53,771 nt of DNA from an uncultured bacterium. GTDB taxonomy: Bacteria > Cyanobacteriota > Vampirovibrionia > Gastranaerophilales > Gastranaerophilaceae. Within the stretch, counting starts at the first letter, position 1. Every line of letters begins with the position of its first letter. The position numbers and the translations under genes were made by a program. Below the pieces are notes generated by a model, which did no database searches, was not told the DNA's origin, and worked only from the letters and a program-made list of their open reading frames with translations. Where the stretch lies: assembly GCA_900547155.1 (NCBI GenBank), contig URFH01000018.1:1-53771 (forward strand). The letters run 5' to 3'. Below are positions 1-7,141 of this stretch, in pieces.

Positions 1-1
1 A

Positions 2-1876
2 TATGAAAATTTAATCCAAAAACTCGGTTCCGAGCTTTCGATTTTGACCGAAGTTCCGGTTGATGAGATTGAAAAAATCCATTCACCGCTGCTTGCCGAG
101 GGGATTAAGCGCCTGAGAAAGGGGCAGGTTATAAGGCAGGCCGGCTATGACGGAGAATATGGCGTTATAAAGCTTTTTGAAGAGGGCGAGCTGGTAAAAA
201 AAAACTTCACAAACTTAAAACTTGATATTGAAATCCCCGAACCATTGCCCGCAAAGACCGAAAAATCTTATATTACGGGTAAAACTGTTGAATTTGAGCC
301 TATAGAAAAACCAGATAACAAAAAGCCTGAAACTTACGCTCTGGACGAGTTTCAGGAGGCTGCTGTTAAAAATAATGCAAAGCGGCTTTTGATTGTCGCA
401 GGGCCCGGTTCCGGAAAAACAACTGTTTTGACAAGAAGAATCGCCAATTTTATAAAGGAAAAAGCAGTTGAGGCGTCCGGCTGCCTTGCGATTACGTTTA
501 CAAGGCGTGCAGCTCAGGAAATGAAAGACAGGCTGAAAAAGCTGCTTCCGGATGATTTTGATTTGATAAATATTCACACTTTTCACTCGCTGTGTTTTTC
601 AATATTGAAAGAAAATGCCTCAAAAGCCGGTTTGAGCCCTGATTTTAAGGTTATTTCAGAACAGGAGAAAGCATTTTACAAAGATGAGCTAAAACCCGGA
701 GAAATGATTGATTTTGATTCTTTGATAAGCCTTACAGTGAAGCTATTCGAGGAAAATCCGCAGATAAAAGAGGATTACCGGAAAAAATTCAAATTTGTAT
801 CTGTCGATGAATATCAGGATATTGACGAAAATCAATACAGGCTTATTCGGCTCCTTGTTCCGCAGGACGGCTCGATTTGTGCAATCGGCGACCCTAATCA
901 GGCAATTTACGGATTCAGGGGCGGGGATTCGCGCTTTTTTAACAGTTTTAGCGAGGATTATCCGGATTCGCTTGTTGTGAACCTGAAAAATAACTACCGT
1001 TCAACAAACACAATCGTTGACGCGTCAAATCAGATGATTGAGTCCTATAATGTAATTTCCCGATATGATAAACCTCATGAAAAAATAACCATCCATACGG
1101 CGCCTACGGACAAGGCAGAAGCGGAATTTGTTGTGAGTACAATCGAGAGTATGATTGGCGGAAACAGCTTTTTCTCTCTGGATTCGGACAGGGCGGACGG
1201 GTTTGAGCGTGATTTTTCTTTCGGGGATTTTGCCGTGCTTTACAGGACTTCATCGCAGCTGGAGCCGCTTCTGGAGGCTTTTGGGCGTTCGGGAATGCCT
1301 TTTGTGAAGTTGTCAAACGATATGCTGTGCGACAAAAAGCCGGTGAAAAAGCTCTTGTCGAAGCTCAATGATGAAAATCCGCTGGCAGAGCAGCTTGAGG
1401 AGCTTTCAAAGGAATTTGCGGACGAAATTGACGACAATATTCTGCGCTATCTCCAAAAAACCGCGCAGGAGTTCACGAATAGAATGGATTTTATTCACCA
1501 GATTTCTCTTGTGAGCGAGGCTGACACGCTTGATGAACGTGCGGACAGGATTGCGCTGATGACTTTACATGCATCAAAGGGGCTGGAGTACAAATGTGTT
1601 TTTATTGTCGGGCTTGAGGATGGGATTCTCCCGTTATTTCTTGCAAAAACGTCTCAGGAGCTGGAAGAGGAGCGCAGGCTTTTGTATGTCGGTATGACAC
1701 GGGCGCAAAACCGGCTGTTTTTATCTCATGCAACCAGAAGAATGTGGCGGGGCAAGCCTGAAAATCTTGAAATTTCGCCTTTTCTTGAAAAAATCAAAAG
1801 CGATTTGCTCAAAATGAGTACGTTTGAAAAAACTTACAAAGAAAAGGACAATACTGAGCAGTTGAAGCTGTTTTGA
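2..1876 (+). CDS. UvrD/Rep-type helicase, C-terminal part of an EndoQ-UvrD fusion (5' end outside window)
   Basis: This is an SF1A DNA helicase, expected to unwind DNA in an ATP-dependent way during repair. The reading frame is open back to the window edge, so the TTG at position 44 is only the first internal start codon and the gene begins upstream. Counting from that TTG, residues 119-126 are the Walker A loop (AGPGSGKT). They are followed by ITFTRRAAQEM (motif Ia), VDEYQDI (motif II), GDPNQAIYGFRG (motif III), TLHASKGLEY (motif V) and RRLLYVGMTRA (motif VI). The first 50 residues carry LGSELSIL and AGYDGEYGVIKLF, which resemble the C-terminal end of endonuclease Q (TIGR00375 PHP-type) proteins. 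The full gene therefore probably joins an EndoQ-like deaminated-DNA nuclease to the helicase. The helicase call is firm; the fusion call rests on recognised motifs. It ends 29 bp before the next gene. Confidence 0.88.
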   Translation, partial: YENLIQKLGSELSILTEVPVDEIEKIHSPLLAEGIKRLRKGQVIRQAGYDGEYGVIKLFEEGELVKKNFTNLKLDIEIPEPLPAKTEKSYITGKTVEFEPIEKPDNKKPETYALDEFQEAAVKNNAKRLLIVAGPGSGKTTVLTRRIANFIKEKAVEASGCLAITFTRRAAQEMKDRLKKLLPDDFDLINIHTFHSLCFSILKENASKAGLSPDFKVISEQEKAFYKDELKPGEMIDFDSLISLTVKLFEENPQIKEDYRKKFKFVSVDEYQDIDENQYRLIRLLVPQDGSICAIGDPNQAIYGFRGGDSRFFNSFSEDYPDSLVVNLKNNYRSTNTIVDASNQMIESYNVISRYDKPHEKITIHTAPTDKAEAEFVVSTIESMIGGNSFFSLDSDRADGFERDFSFGDFAVLYRTSSQLEPLLEAFGRSGMPFVKLSNDMLCDKKPVKKLLSKLNDENPLAEQLEELSKEFADEIDDNILRYLQKTAQEFTNRMDFIHQISLVSEADTLDERADRIALMTLHASKGLEYKCVFIVGLEDGILPLFLAKTSQELEEERRLLYVGMTRAQNRLFLSHATRRMWRGKPENLEISPFLEKIKSDLLKMSTFEKTYKEKDNTEQLKLF

Positions 1877-1905
1877 GGTTGTAATTAAAAATATAGGAAT
1901 AATTT

Positions 1906-2643
1906 ATGAAACAAAATACCCGGAAAATTGAAAAAGAAAAAAAGAAATTAAACAAATTTATCATTATAGCATTACAAATATCATTATTTTTATCTTCATC
2001 TGCTTTTGCAGTTGAAAATTCCCTGCTAAATAAAGAGCTGAATTATCAAAACCATATTAATGAAGTAGGAATTAACCTTTTAAACTCAAATAAAATCGAT
2101 AAAAAGATTGTATTTACTTATAACAAAGGCGAATACAAAAAAACTCCGGATGATTCTACAATTTCAAAAAGACAGATTATTTTTTATGAAGATTACTTTA
2201 AATATGTAGAAAATGATGATGAATTAGCCGCTTTTTTAGCTCATCAAATATCCCGCGCGGTTAAATCTTATTCCGGCGAATGGGGCGGCTTTATTGCTTC
2301 CGCCCAGATAAAAGCTGCTCCTAAAAAATATGAAATTTTTGCGGACAAACGGGCTGTTGATTATATGGTAAAAGCCGGTTATAATCCGCTGGGGTTGATT
2401 ACATATATAAATAAATCTCAAACAAACGGATTTTTAGATAAAATATTATTCCATAACAGTCCCTCTAAAAGACAGGCAATAATCTATGAATACATTTATT
2501 ACAATTATCCATATTATTTGAAAAATAATATTTACTTAACAAATAAAAATTACCAAAACTTTTTATTAACCTCTTCAAGCAATCGAGCCTTATTAAAAGA
2601 AAAAATCAAATCAGGTTCAAAAAAGGAATTAAAATATGAATAA
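1906..2643 (+). CDS. Exported M48-like protein with a degenerate zinc site
   Basis: A 245-residue protein with a basic N-terminus and a hydrophobic segment (residues 17-35) ending in SSSAFA, a plausible signal peptide. Residues 105-120 (DELAAFLAHQISRAV) align with the M48 peptidase motif ELAAVLAHEIxH, but the HEXXH site reads H113-Q-I-S-R117, so the catalytic Glu and the second His are missing. A downstream E143-IFADKRAVDYM followed by AGYNP resembles the third-ligand region of M48 proteases. It is therefore probably a non-catalytic M48 relative with a binding or structural role in the envelope. The start has AGGA at a suitable distance. Its 3' end overlaps the next gene by 8 nt, indicating an operon. 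Both genes look clearly more AT-rich than the neighbouring helicase and obg. The family assignment is moderate; the gene itself is well supported. Confidence 0.72.
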   Translation: MKQNTRKIEKEKKKLNKFIIIALQISLFLSSSAFAVENSLLNKELNYQNHINEVGINLLNSNKIDKKIVFTYNKGEYKKTPDDSTISKRQIIFYEDYFKYVENDDELAAFLAHQISRAVKSYSGEWGGFIASAQIKAAPKKYEIFADKRAVDYMVKAGYNPLGLITYINKSQTNGFLDKILFHNSPSKRQAIIYEYIYYNYPYYLKNNIYLTNKNYQNFLLTSSSNRALLKEKIKSGSKKELKYE

Positions 2644-3214
2644 AGCTAAATTTTTAGGATTGCTTTTTGCATTTTGCCTTAGTGTCAATCTTAATGCTTA
2701 TTCTATACAAAATGACACATTTATTGATGAACAGCTTTCTGATATTGAGGTTCAAAAACCAAAAACCAACCTTGAATATGATTATTCGGATACCGATTTT
2801 GTAAAAATACCGCTCAGGATAACAGAAAAAATCACAACTCAAAAAAAGAATAAATCTTACGAGGGTCAAAAATTAACATTTATTGTTGATGATAATGTTT
2901 ATTATGAAAATAAATTATTAGTAAAAAAAGGAACTATTGCCACAGCAAGATTGGAAATAATTACTACAAAAGGTTTTGCGGGAATTCCGGCTGAAATTTT
3001 TATTACCGATTTTGAAATTGAAAATCTAGATAGTAATAAAATAAAAGAACCCGTTTCAAAAAGAGGATTTTCGATGACAGCGTTAATTTTTCCAATAAAG
3101 TGGGCATTGACTCCATTTCCGCCTATGGGGTCACTTGTGAATCTGGCAGTTGGATTTAATGCAAGTTTAACTCCGAAGCAAATATTGGATATTTATTATT
3201 ATCCAAATTACTAA
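2636..3214 (+). CDS. Secreted protein of unknown function
   Basis: A 192-residue protein beginning MNKAKFLGLLFAFCLSV, a clear signal peptide likely cleaved after NLNA. The mature part is mixed, with a lysine-rich stretch (residues 66-75) and segments predicted to be beta-rich (VKKGTIATARLEI, AEIFITDFEIENL). A hydrophobic segment, ALIFPIKWALTPFPPMGSLV, lies near residues 149-168. I do not recognise the family. It overlaps the degenerate M48-like gene by 8 nt and so is probably translationally coupled to it, and the two may work as an envelope pair. An intrinsic terminator-like hairpin follows at 3247-3273. Membrane anchoring through the late hydrophobic segment is possible. Confidence 0.7.
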   Translation: MNKAKFLGLLFAFCLSVNLNAYSIQNDTFIDEQLSDIEVQKPKTNLEYDYSDTDFVKIPLRITEKITTQKKNKSYEGQKLTFIVDDNVYYENKLLVKKGTIATARLEIITTKGFAGIPAEIFITDFEIENLDSNKIKEPVSKRGFSMTALIFPIKWALTPFPPMGSLVNLAVGFNASLTPKQILDIYYYPNY

Positions 3215-3246
3215 AATTCTTTGAGAAAGAGCTTTCTTTCATTAAA

Positions 3247-3273
3247 AAAGAGAAAGCCTGAAGCTTTCTCTTT
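3247..3273. terminator. Bidirectional hairpin terminator
   Basis: An 11-bp perfect stem (AAAGAGAAAGC / GCTTTCTCTTT) with a 5-nt loop. Read on the minus strand it follows the tRNA-Ala 3' end by 2 nt and runs into six T residues, a good intrinsic terminator for the tRNA. On the plus strand it lies 32 nt after the secreted-protein stop codon, with a shorter T tail. Confidence 0.75.
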
Positions 3274-3275
3274 AA

Positions 3276-3351
3276 TGGTGGAGAATAGGAGACTCGAACT
3301 CCTAACCCCCTGCGTGCAAAGCAGGTGCTCTACCAATTGAGCTAATTCCCC
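3276..3351 (-). tRNA. tRNA-Ala(UGC)
   Basis: The minus strand folds as a 76-nt tRNA with CCA encoded. The acceptor is GGGGAAT paired with ATTCTCC, with discriminator A. The D-arm is AGCTCAATTGGTAGAGC. The anticodon stem CCTGC/GCAGG encloses loop TTTGCAC, giving anticodon TGC. The T-arm contains GTTCGAGTCC. It is directly followed by the terminator at 3247-3273. Confidence 0.96.
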
Positions 3352-3371
3352 GAAGGATATTTAATTTTTAC

Positions 3372-3443
3372 GCACCTGCAAAGCAGGTGATAATCTCAAG
3401 TTTGAAAAGCTGGGGCTTTTCCGGGCAATTGAGCTAATTCCCC
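3372..3443 (-). pseudogene. tRNA-Ala-like sequence (partial, rearranged copy) upstream of tRNA-Ala
   Basis: On the minus strand this begins with an 18-nt sequence identical to the 5' end of the tRNA-Ala (GGGGAATTAGCTCAATTG, also at 3334-3351). It later contains CACCTGCTTTGCA, identical to the 5' half of the tRNA's anticodon arm, here closing as the short hairpin CACCTGC-TTT-GCAGGTG. Between them are about 35 unrelated nucleotides, including the hairpin AAAAGC-CCCA-GCTTTT. There is no T-arm and no acceptor partner, so it cannot be a functional tRNA. It could be a decayed duplication, a leftover attachment-site copy, or a tRNA-mimic leader. It lies between a promoter-like sequence (3481-3511) and the real tRNA. 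Confidence 0.6.
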
Positions 3444-3480
3444 TCAAAGTATTTATTTTTCACTTGTCGTTTCGACAAAA

Positions 3481-3511
3481 ATTATATTAACATAGACAAA
3501 AAATTTTTCAA
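3481..3511 (-). promoter_or_regulatory. Promoter-like sequence for the tRNA-Ala unit
   Basis: Minus strand: TTGAAA (3511-3506), a 19-nt spacer, then a perfect TATAAT (3486-3481). The predicted start near 3474 would transcribe a small hairpin (TTGTCG/CGACAA, 3464-3478), the tRNA-like sequence and then tRNA-Ala. The spacer is 2 nt longer than ideal. Confidence 0.45.
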
Positions 3512-3541
3512 ATACTTTTTTTAAAATTTTTTTGAAAAAAT

Positions 3542-3588
3542 ATATTGCCTAACCGGGCAATATTGATATTCCTGAATTTTACCCGGTT
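3542..3588. other. Two mutually exclusive hairpins in a gene-free stretch
   Basis: ATATTGCC (3542-3549) pairs with GGCAATAT (3556-3563), while AACCGGG (3551-3557) pairs with CCCGGTT (3582-3588). The two stems share bases 3556-3557, so only one can form at a time. This is part of the 634-bp stretch 3352-3985 that holds no supported protein gene. Confidence 0.35.
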
Positions 3589-3622
3589 GTCTAATTGTTT
3601 GCGCCCTCTGTTTTTCATTTAA

Positions 3623-3703
3623 TATAATCAAATCTTTTTCATACTTCCAACTATTCTTAATTCCAGACAGGTGGGCTTTTATATTTAAAAGCCCGTTTTT
3701 TTT
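3623..3703 (+). ncRNA. Candidate small RNA ending in an intrinsic terminator
   Basis: A TATAAT box at 3623-3628 with a weak TTGCGC 18 nt upstream would start a transcript near 3635. It would end at a strong terminator: GGGCTTTT (3673-3680), a 6-nt loop, AAAAGCCC (3687-3694), then G and eight T. The terminator is well supported and has no upstream plus-strand gene within 450 bp, which is the reason for proposing a short RNA. The promoter is weak evidence. Confidence 0.25.
3673..3703 (+). terminator. Intrinsic terminator without an obvious upstream gene
   Basis: An 8-bp stem GGGCTTTT/AAAAGCCC followed by a run of eight T residues. Confidence 0.7.
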
Positions 3704-3707
3704 ATTT

Positions 3708-3785
3708 AAGAGAATGATTATTAATTTTTTCAGACCTATTCCAGCGGAGCGAATCGAGGCTGAAAAAATTAATAATCATTCTCTT
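3708..3785. repeat. 26-bp perfect inverted repeat with 26-nt loop
   Basis: Positions 3708-3733 are an exact reverse complement of 3760-3785. The loop is 3734-3759 (ACCTATTCCAGCGGAGCG...). The right arm runs into a T-rich tract, so it could act as a very long terminator hairpin. It could equally be a miniature mobile element. No flanking target duplication is evident by eye. The remaining 3786-3985 is AT-rich leader sequence for the next gene, in which I see nothing specific. Confidence 0.8.
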
Positions 3786-3985
3786 TTTCTTGTAAAATAC
3801 GCTTTGAAACGGGCATGGGCGGAGAATTTTTTAATCTACTCTAACCGGCGGATGTAAATAAATGTTAATATAGGTTAAGATAAGGGTAATATTCTAGCAA
3901 AAAAATTTTTTTCCGGTTTTAAAGCAATATGCTCCCGATAAAAATTGTATGTTAGGTAGCAAAAAGAGAGATACAGGAGAGCAAA

Positions 3986-4357
3986 ATGGTCGATAATCGC
4001 TCAGCAGGATTTTTTGGAATTGGCGGCAGCTTTAATTTTAAAAGCGGCGACATATCCGGTACTGCGGCTAAAACTTCTGATGACAGGCAAAGTAACGGTA
4101 CTGATTACTTTGATACCAGACGCGACGGTGAAGCTATGGAAGGGCAAATGAATAATTCGCCTTACGTTGACCGCAGCGCCCAGCTCAACGCGACTTTGAA
4201 CTCTCTTGCTATGATGAATGTTGCTAATTTGATTAAAAAAGCTAACCAAAAATCCAAAAAAGCGGACGAAAATTCCGAGGAAAAATCGGATTTGGACAAA
4301 ATCCCCGTATGGGAAGATTACCGTGATGAAAATGAGGATTTTCTTTACGTTGACTAG
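3986..4357 (+). CDS. Small hydrophilic protein of unknown function
   Basis: A 123-residue protein with no signal peptide or membrane segment. The N-terminus is glycine-rich (FFGIGGSFNFKSGD), the middle has a short amphipathic helix with methionines (NATLNSLAMMNVANLI), and the C-terminus is strongly charged (KKADENSEEKSD) and ends in an acidic, aromatic tail (YRDENEDFLYVD). A good ribosome-binding site (CAGGAGAG) lies just upstream of the ATG. Only 24 bp separate it from obg, so co-transcription is likely. I do not recognise the family; a small lineage-specific cytoplasmic protein is the best description. Confidence 0.65.
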   Translation: MVDNRSAGFFGIGGSFNFKSGDISGTAAKTSDDRQSNGTDYFDTRRDGEAMEGQMNNSPYVDRSAQLNATLNSLAMMNVANLIKKANQKSKKADENSEEKSDLDKIPVWEDYRDENEDFLYVD

Positions 4358-4381
4358 CTTTTGACTTAATATTAAATAACT

Positions 4382-5650
4382 ATGACTTTTTTAGACAAAG
4401 CAAAAATTAAAATATTGTCAGGAAAAGGCGGAAATGGCGCTGTTGCCTGGCGCAGAGAAAAATATGTCGATAAAGGCGGGCCGGCTGGCGGTGACGGCGG
4501 GCGCGGCGGCGATGTCTATTTTGTTGCGGATGAAAATATGACAACTCTTATGGATTTTAAGTTCAAATCCATTTTTAAAGCTGAAAACGGTGAAAACGGG
4601 CGTCCGAAATCCCAGCACGGGCATGGCGGAAAGGATTTGTATATAAAAGTTCCTCTGGGAACCGTTGTTAAAGACCCTGAAAATGACAAAACAATTGCTG
4701 ATTTGACCCATCACGAGCAAAAAGTTCTTGTTGCAAAAGGCGGACGCGGCGGACGCGGAAATTCTCGCTTTGCAACCGCACAAAAACGCGCACCGCAGTT
4801 TTGCGAGCCGGGAGAACCGGGGATTGAGCGTGAATTGGAGCTTGAGCTGAAATTGATTGCGGATGTCGGGCTTCTTGGCATGCCTAATGCCGGAAAATCC
4901 ACATTGATTAGCGTAATAAGCGAGGCAAAGCCGAAAATCGCCGATTATCCTTTCACAACGCTTGTCCCTCACCTCGGTGTGGTCAAAAAGCCGTCAGGGG
5001 ATGGGTTTGTTGTTGCTGATATTCCGGGATTGATTGAGGGAGCGAGCGAGGGAACCGGTTTGGGGCATGAGTTTTTGCGCCATGTTGAACGGTGCCGGTT
5101 TTTGATTCATGTTGTGGATATTACGCAGGAAGACCCTGTCGGAAACTACAAAAAAATCAATGAAGAGCTGAAAAAACACTCCGAACGCCTCGGAAATCTT
5201 TATCAAATCGTTGCTTTGAACAAGATTGACTCCGCGGATGAGGAAATCAGGCAGGCTTATTTGGAAAAATTTAAAGAATTTACGCCTGATGTTTTTATGA
5301 TTTCTGCGGCTACAAAAGAAAATATCAAGCCTTTTATGGATTTTGTTATGCAAAAAGTCGATGAAATCCCGAAACCCGAGTTCAAAATTGATATCGAAGA
5401 AGATTTGGCTGCTATTGACAATGATGACAGCTCATACGCGGTTTATAAAATCGACAAAAACACTTACACCGTAGAGGGCGGGAAGATTATTCGCCTTGCA
5501 AACGTGACGGATACGCGAAATATTGACCAGCTTTACCGTTTTCAGAATATTCTGGCGTCGATGAATGTATATGAGGCGCTCAAGGCTGCGGGAATAAAGG
5601 ACGGCGATGTGGTTAAGATTAGCCACATTCAGTTTGAGTATTACGATTAA
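4382..5650 (+). CDS. obgE: Obg/CgtA GTPase
   Basis: An essential GTPase that assists late 50S ribosomal subunit assembly and links GTP status to growth. It is 422 residues long, normal for the family. The glycine-rich Obg fold is residues 1-158 (KGGPAGGDGGRGGDV, GGRGGRGN). The G domain follows, with G1 GMPNAGKST at 166-174, the FTT switch near 191, G3 DIPGLIEG at 213-220, G4 NKID at 280-283, and SAATKEN (G5) near 310. A C-terminal extension from about 345 is the variable OCT domain. All nucleotide-binding motifs are intact. It follows the small unknown gene by 24 bp and is convergent with the protease gene at 5790. Confidence 0.97.
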   Translation: MTFLDKAKIKILSGKGGNGAVAWRREKYVDKGGPAGGDGGRGGDVYFVADENMTTLMDFKFKSIFKAENGENGRPKSQHGHGGKDLYIKVPLGTVVKDPENDKTIADLTHHEQKVLVAKGGRGGRGNSRFATAQKRAPQFCEPGEPGIERELELELKLIADVGLLGMPNAGKSTLISVISEAKPKIADYPFTTLVPHLGVVKKPSGDGFVVADIPGLIEGASEGTGLGHEFLRHVERCRFLIHVVDITQEDPVGNYKKINEELKKHSERLGNLYQIVALNKIDSADEEIRQAYLEKFKEFTPDVFMISAATKENIKPFMDFVMQKVDEIPKPEFKIDIEEDLAAIDNDDSSYAVYKIDKNTYTVEGGKIIRLANVTDTRNIDQLYRFQNILASMNVYEALKAAGIKDGDVVKISHIQFEYYD

Positions 5651-5789
5651 TTTTTTGAAATAGGCTCAAAGTTAGGAGATAATTATATATTTTGGGAGAA
5701 GTAACAGCGGCGACGCCCGTTCCGCTTTTCAAATTTATTCCTAAATGACTTACTTCTGGCACAACAGCATACAGAATTAAAAAGGGAGC

Positions 5790-7052
5790 TCAATTCCTTG
5801 CCGCTAATTCAAACTTGGAGCGCAGAACCTTTTTCAAAACATCTTTAGCCGCGTCAAGCTGGGGATCTTTGTCGTTTATGAAATCAGATTCGGTGTAATC
5901 GACCTCATAATCGGGCGCAATCCCTGATTTGTTTATGTCATAGCCCTTTGGCGTGAGGTATTTTGCGATTGTGAGATTCATTCCGGTTGCGTTGGGCAGC
6001 GGGTAGATTTTTTGTATCATTCCTTTGCCGTAAGTGCGTTTTCCGACTAAAATCGCTTTTTTATTGTCTTTTAGGGCGCCGCTCAGGATTTCCGAGGCGC
6101 TTGCGCTGGCTTCGTCAATGAGCAGAACCACGGGTTTTGTGATTGCATAGGGCTTTGTTTGGGCGTCAATATCCGATTTCTGATGATTTCTGTCAACAAT
6201 ACTGACAATGTGCCCCTCCGGCAGGAACATGTCCGCAATAAAAATCGCGTTAGGCATTAAACCGCCGGCATTCCCTCTTAAATCAATTATCAAACCCGGG
6301 CATTTTTCGGTTTTTGTGAGCGCTTCAATAAATTCTGTGCTCAAATCCGAGCTTATAAAGCTTGAAATCTGTATGTATCCGATGTTCTGGTCAAGAACTT
6401 CGGCTTTTATGTTTTTAATTTTGATTTCTTCGCGGGGAATTACTGCTGTGAGCTTGTTTTTGCCTCTCAAAATTTCAAGAGTGACCGATTTGCCCTCTTC
6501 GCCTCTTATTACGGAAGCCACATCGCTGACTGATTTTCCGGCTACATTTGCGCCGTCAACTTTCATTATAATATCGCCGGCTTTGAGCCCTTTTTGTGCA
6601 GCCGGAGTGCCTTCGACAACGCTTATTATAATTACTTTGCCCGAGGTTGAAATAATATTCACACCGATTCCGACGATTTTTGCGTCAATGTTGGTCGTCT
6701 GCTCAAGATATTCCTTTTCATCAAGAAATTTTGAATAAGGGTCATCAAGGCTTGCCAGCATTGAGTTTATAGCAACATAAGCGTCCTCTTTTGTCTTGAT
6801 TCTGTCAATATAATGCCTGTTCCAGCGCATCCAGTCCTGTCCGTTGAGCGTGGGGTCGTAGTATTTTGATTTTACTATTCTCCAGGTCTTCAAAAAGAGC
6901 CTTTTGGGGTCTGTTGTCTGGCGGTTAATTAAAAATTCCGAGTTCAAAAGCGCGCCCGGGCGTATGTTGTACTTTGTTTGTGCGGAAAGGTAATTGAAAA
7001 GCACAAGGCTCGCAACAAAAATTATTAAGAGGTAAAGAATTTTTTTATACAT
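5790..7052 (-). CDS. ctpA: C-terminal processing (S41) protease
   Basis: A periplasmic serine protease of the Ctp/Prc family, 420 residues, which degrades or trims proteins from their C-termini. Residues 4-24 form a signal peptide or anchor (ILYLLIIFVASLVLF). A PDZ domain covers about 125-205 (VGIGVNI, GTPAAQKGLKAGDIIMKVDG). The peptidase core has IIDLRGNAGG (265-274), then the nucleophile S318 within EASASASEIL and the general base K343 in YGKG. The Ser-Lys spacing of 25 matches E. coli Prc. It lies 89 bp downstream of the response regulator on the same strand and may share its transcript. In cyanobacterial relatives CtpA matures photosystem D1; a non-photosynthetic host would use it for envelope quality control. 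That last point is inference. Confidence 0.94.
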   Translation of the reverse strand: MYKKILYLLIIFVASLVLFNYLSAQTKYNIRPGALLNSEFLINRQTTDPKRLFLKTWRIVKSKYYDPTLNGQDWMRWNRHYIDRIKTKEDAYVAINSMLASLDDPYSKFLDEKEYLEQTTNIDAKIVGIGVNIISTSGKVIIISVVEGTPAAQKGLKAGDIIMKVDGANVAGKSVSDVASVIRGEEGKSVTLEILRGKNKLTAVIPREEIKIKNIKAEVLDQNIGYIQISSFISSDLSTEFIEALTKTEKCPGLIIDLRGNAGGLMPNAIFIADMFLPEGHIVSIVDRNHQKSDIDAQTKPYAITKPVVLLIDEASASASEILSGALKDNKKAILVGKRTYGKGMIQKIYPLPNATGMNLTIAKYLTPKGYDINKSGIAPDYEVDYTESDFINDKDPQLDAAKDVLKKVLRSKFELAARN

Positions 7053-7141
7053 TTTTTAATCTTATGTTCAATAACAATTTATATTTTAATTTAATATCCA
7101 AAAAATAATAATAGCAATATGGAAATCCAGCCGTACGGTTT

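Noticed and set aside
3334..3443. Duplicated tRNA 5' end as attachment sites of an integrated element
   Set aside because: Only 74 bp lie between the copies, and there is no integrase or cargo; a decayed duplication is simpler.
4418..4972. 184-codon frame opposite obg
   Set aside because: Obg is unambiguous on the plus strand and the antisense product has no features.
6208..6738. 176-codon frame opposite the Ctp protease
   Set aside because: The minus-strand frame encodes a complete S41 protease with its catalytic dyad; this is its shadow.
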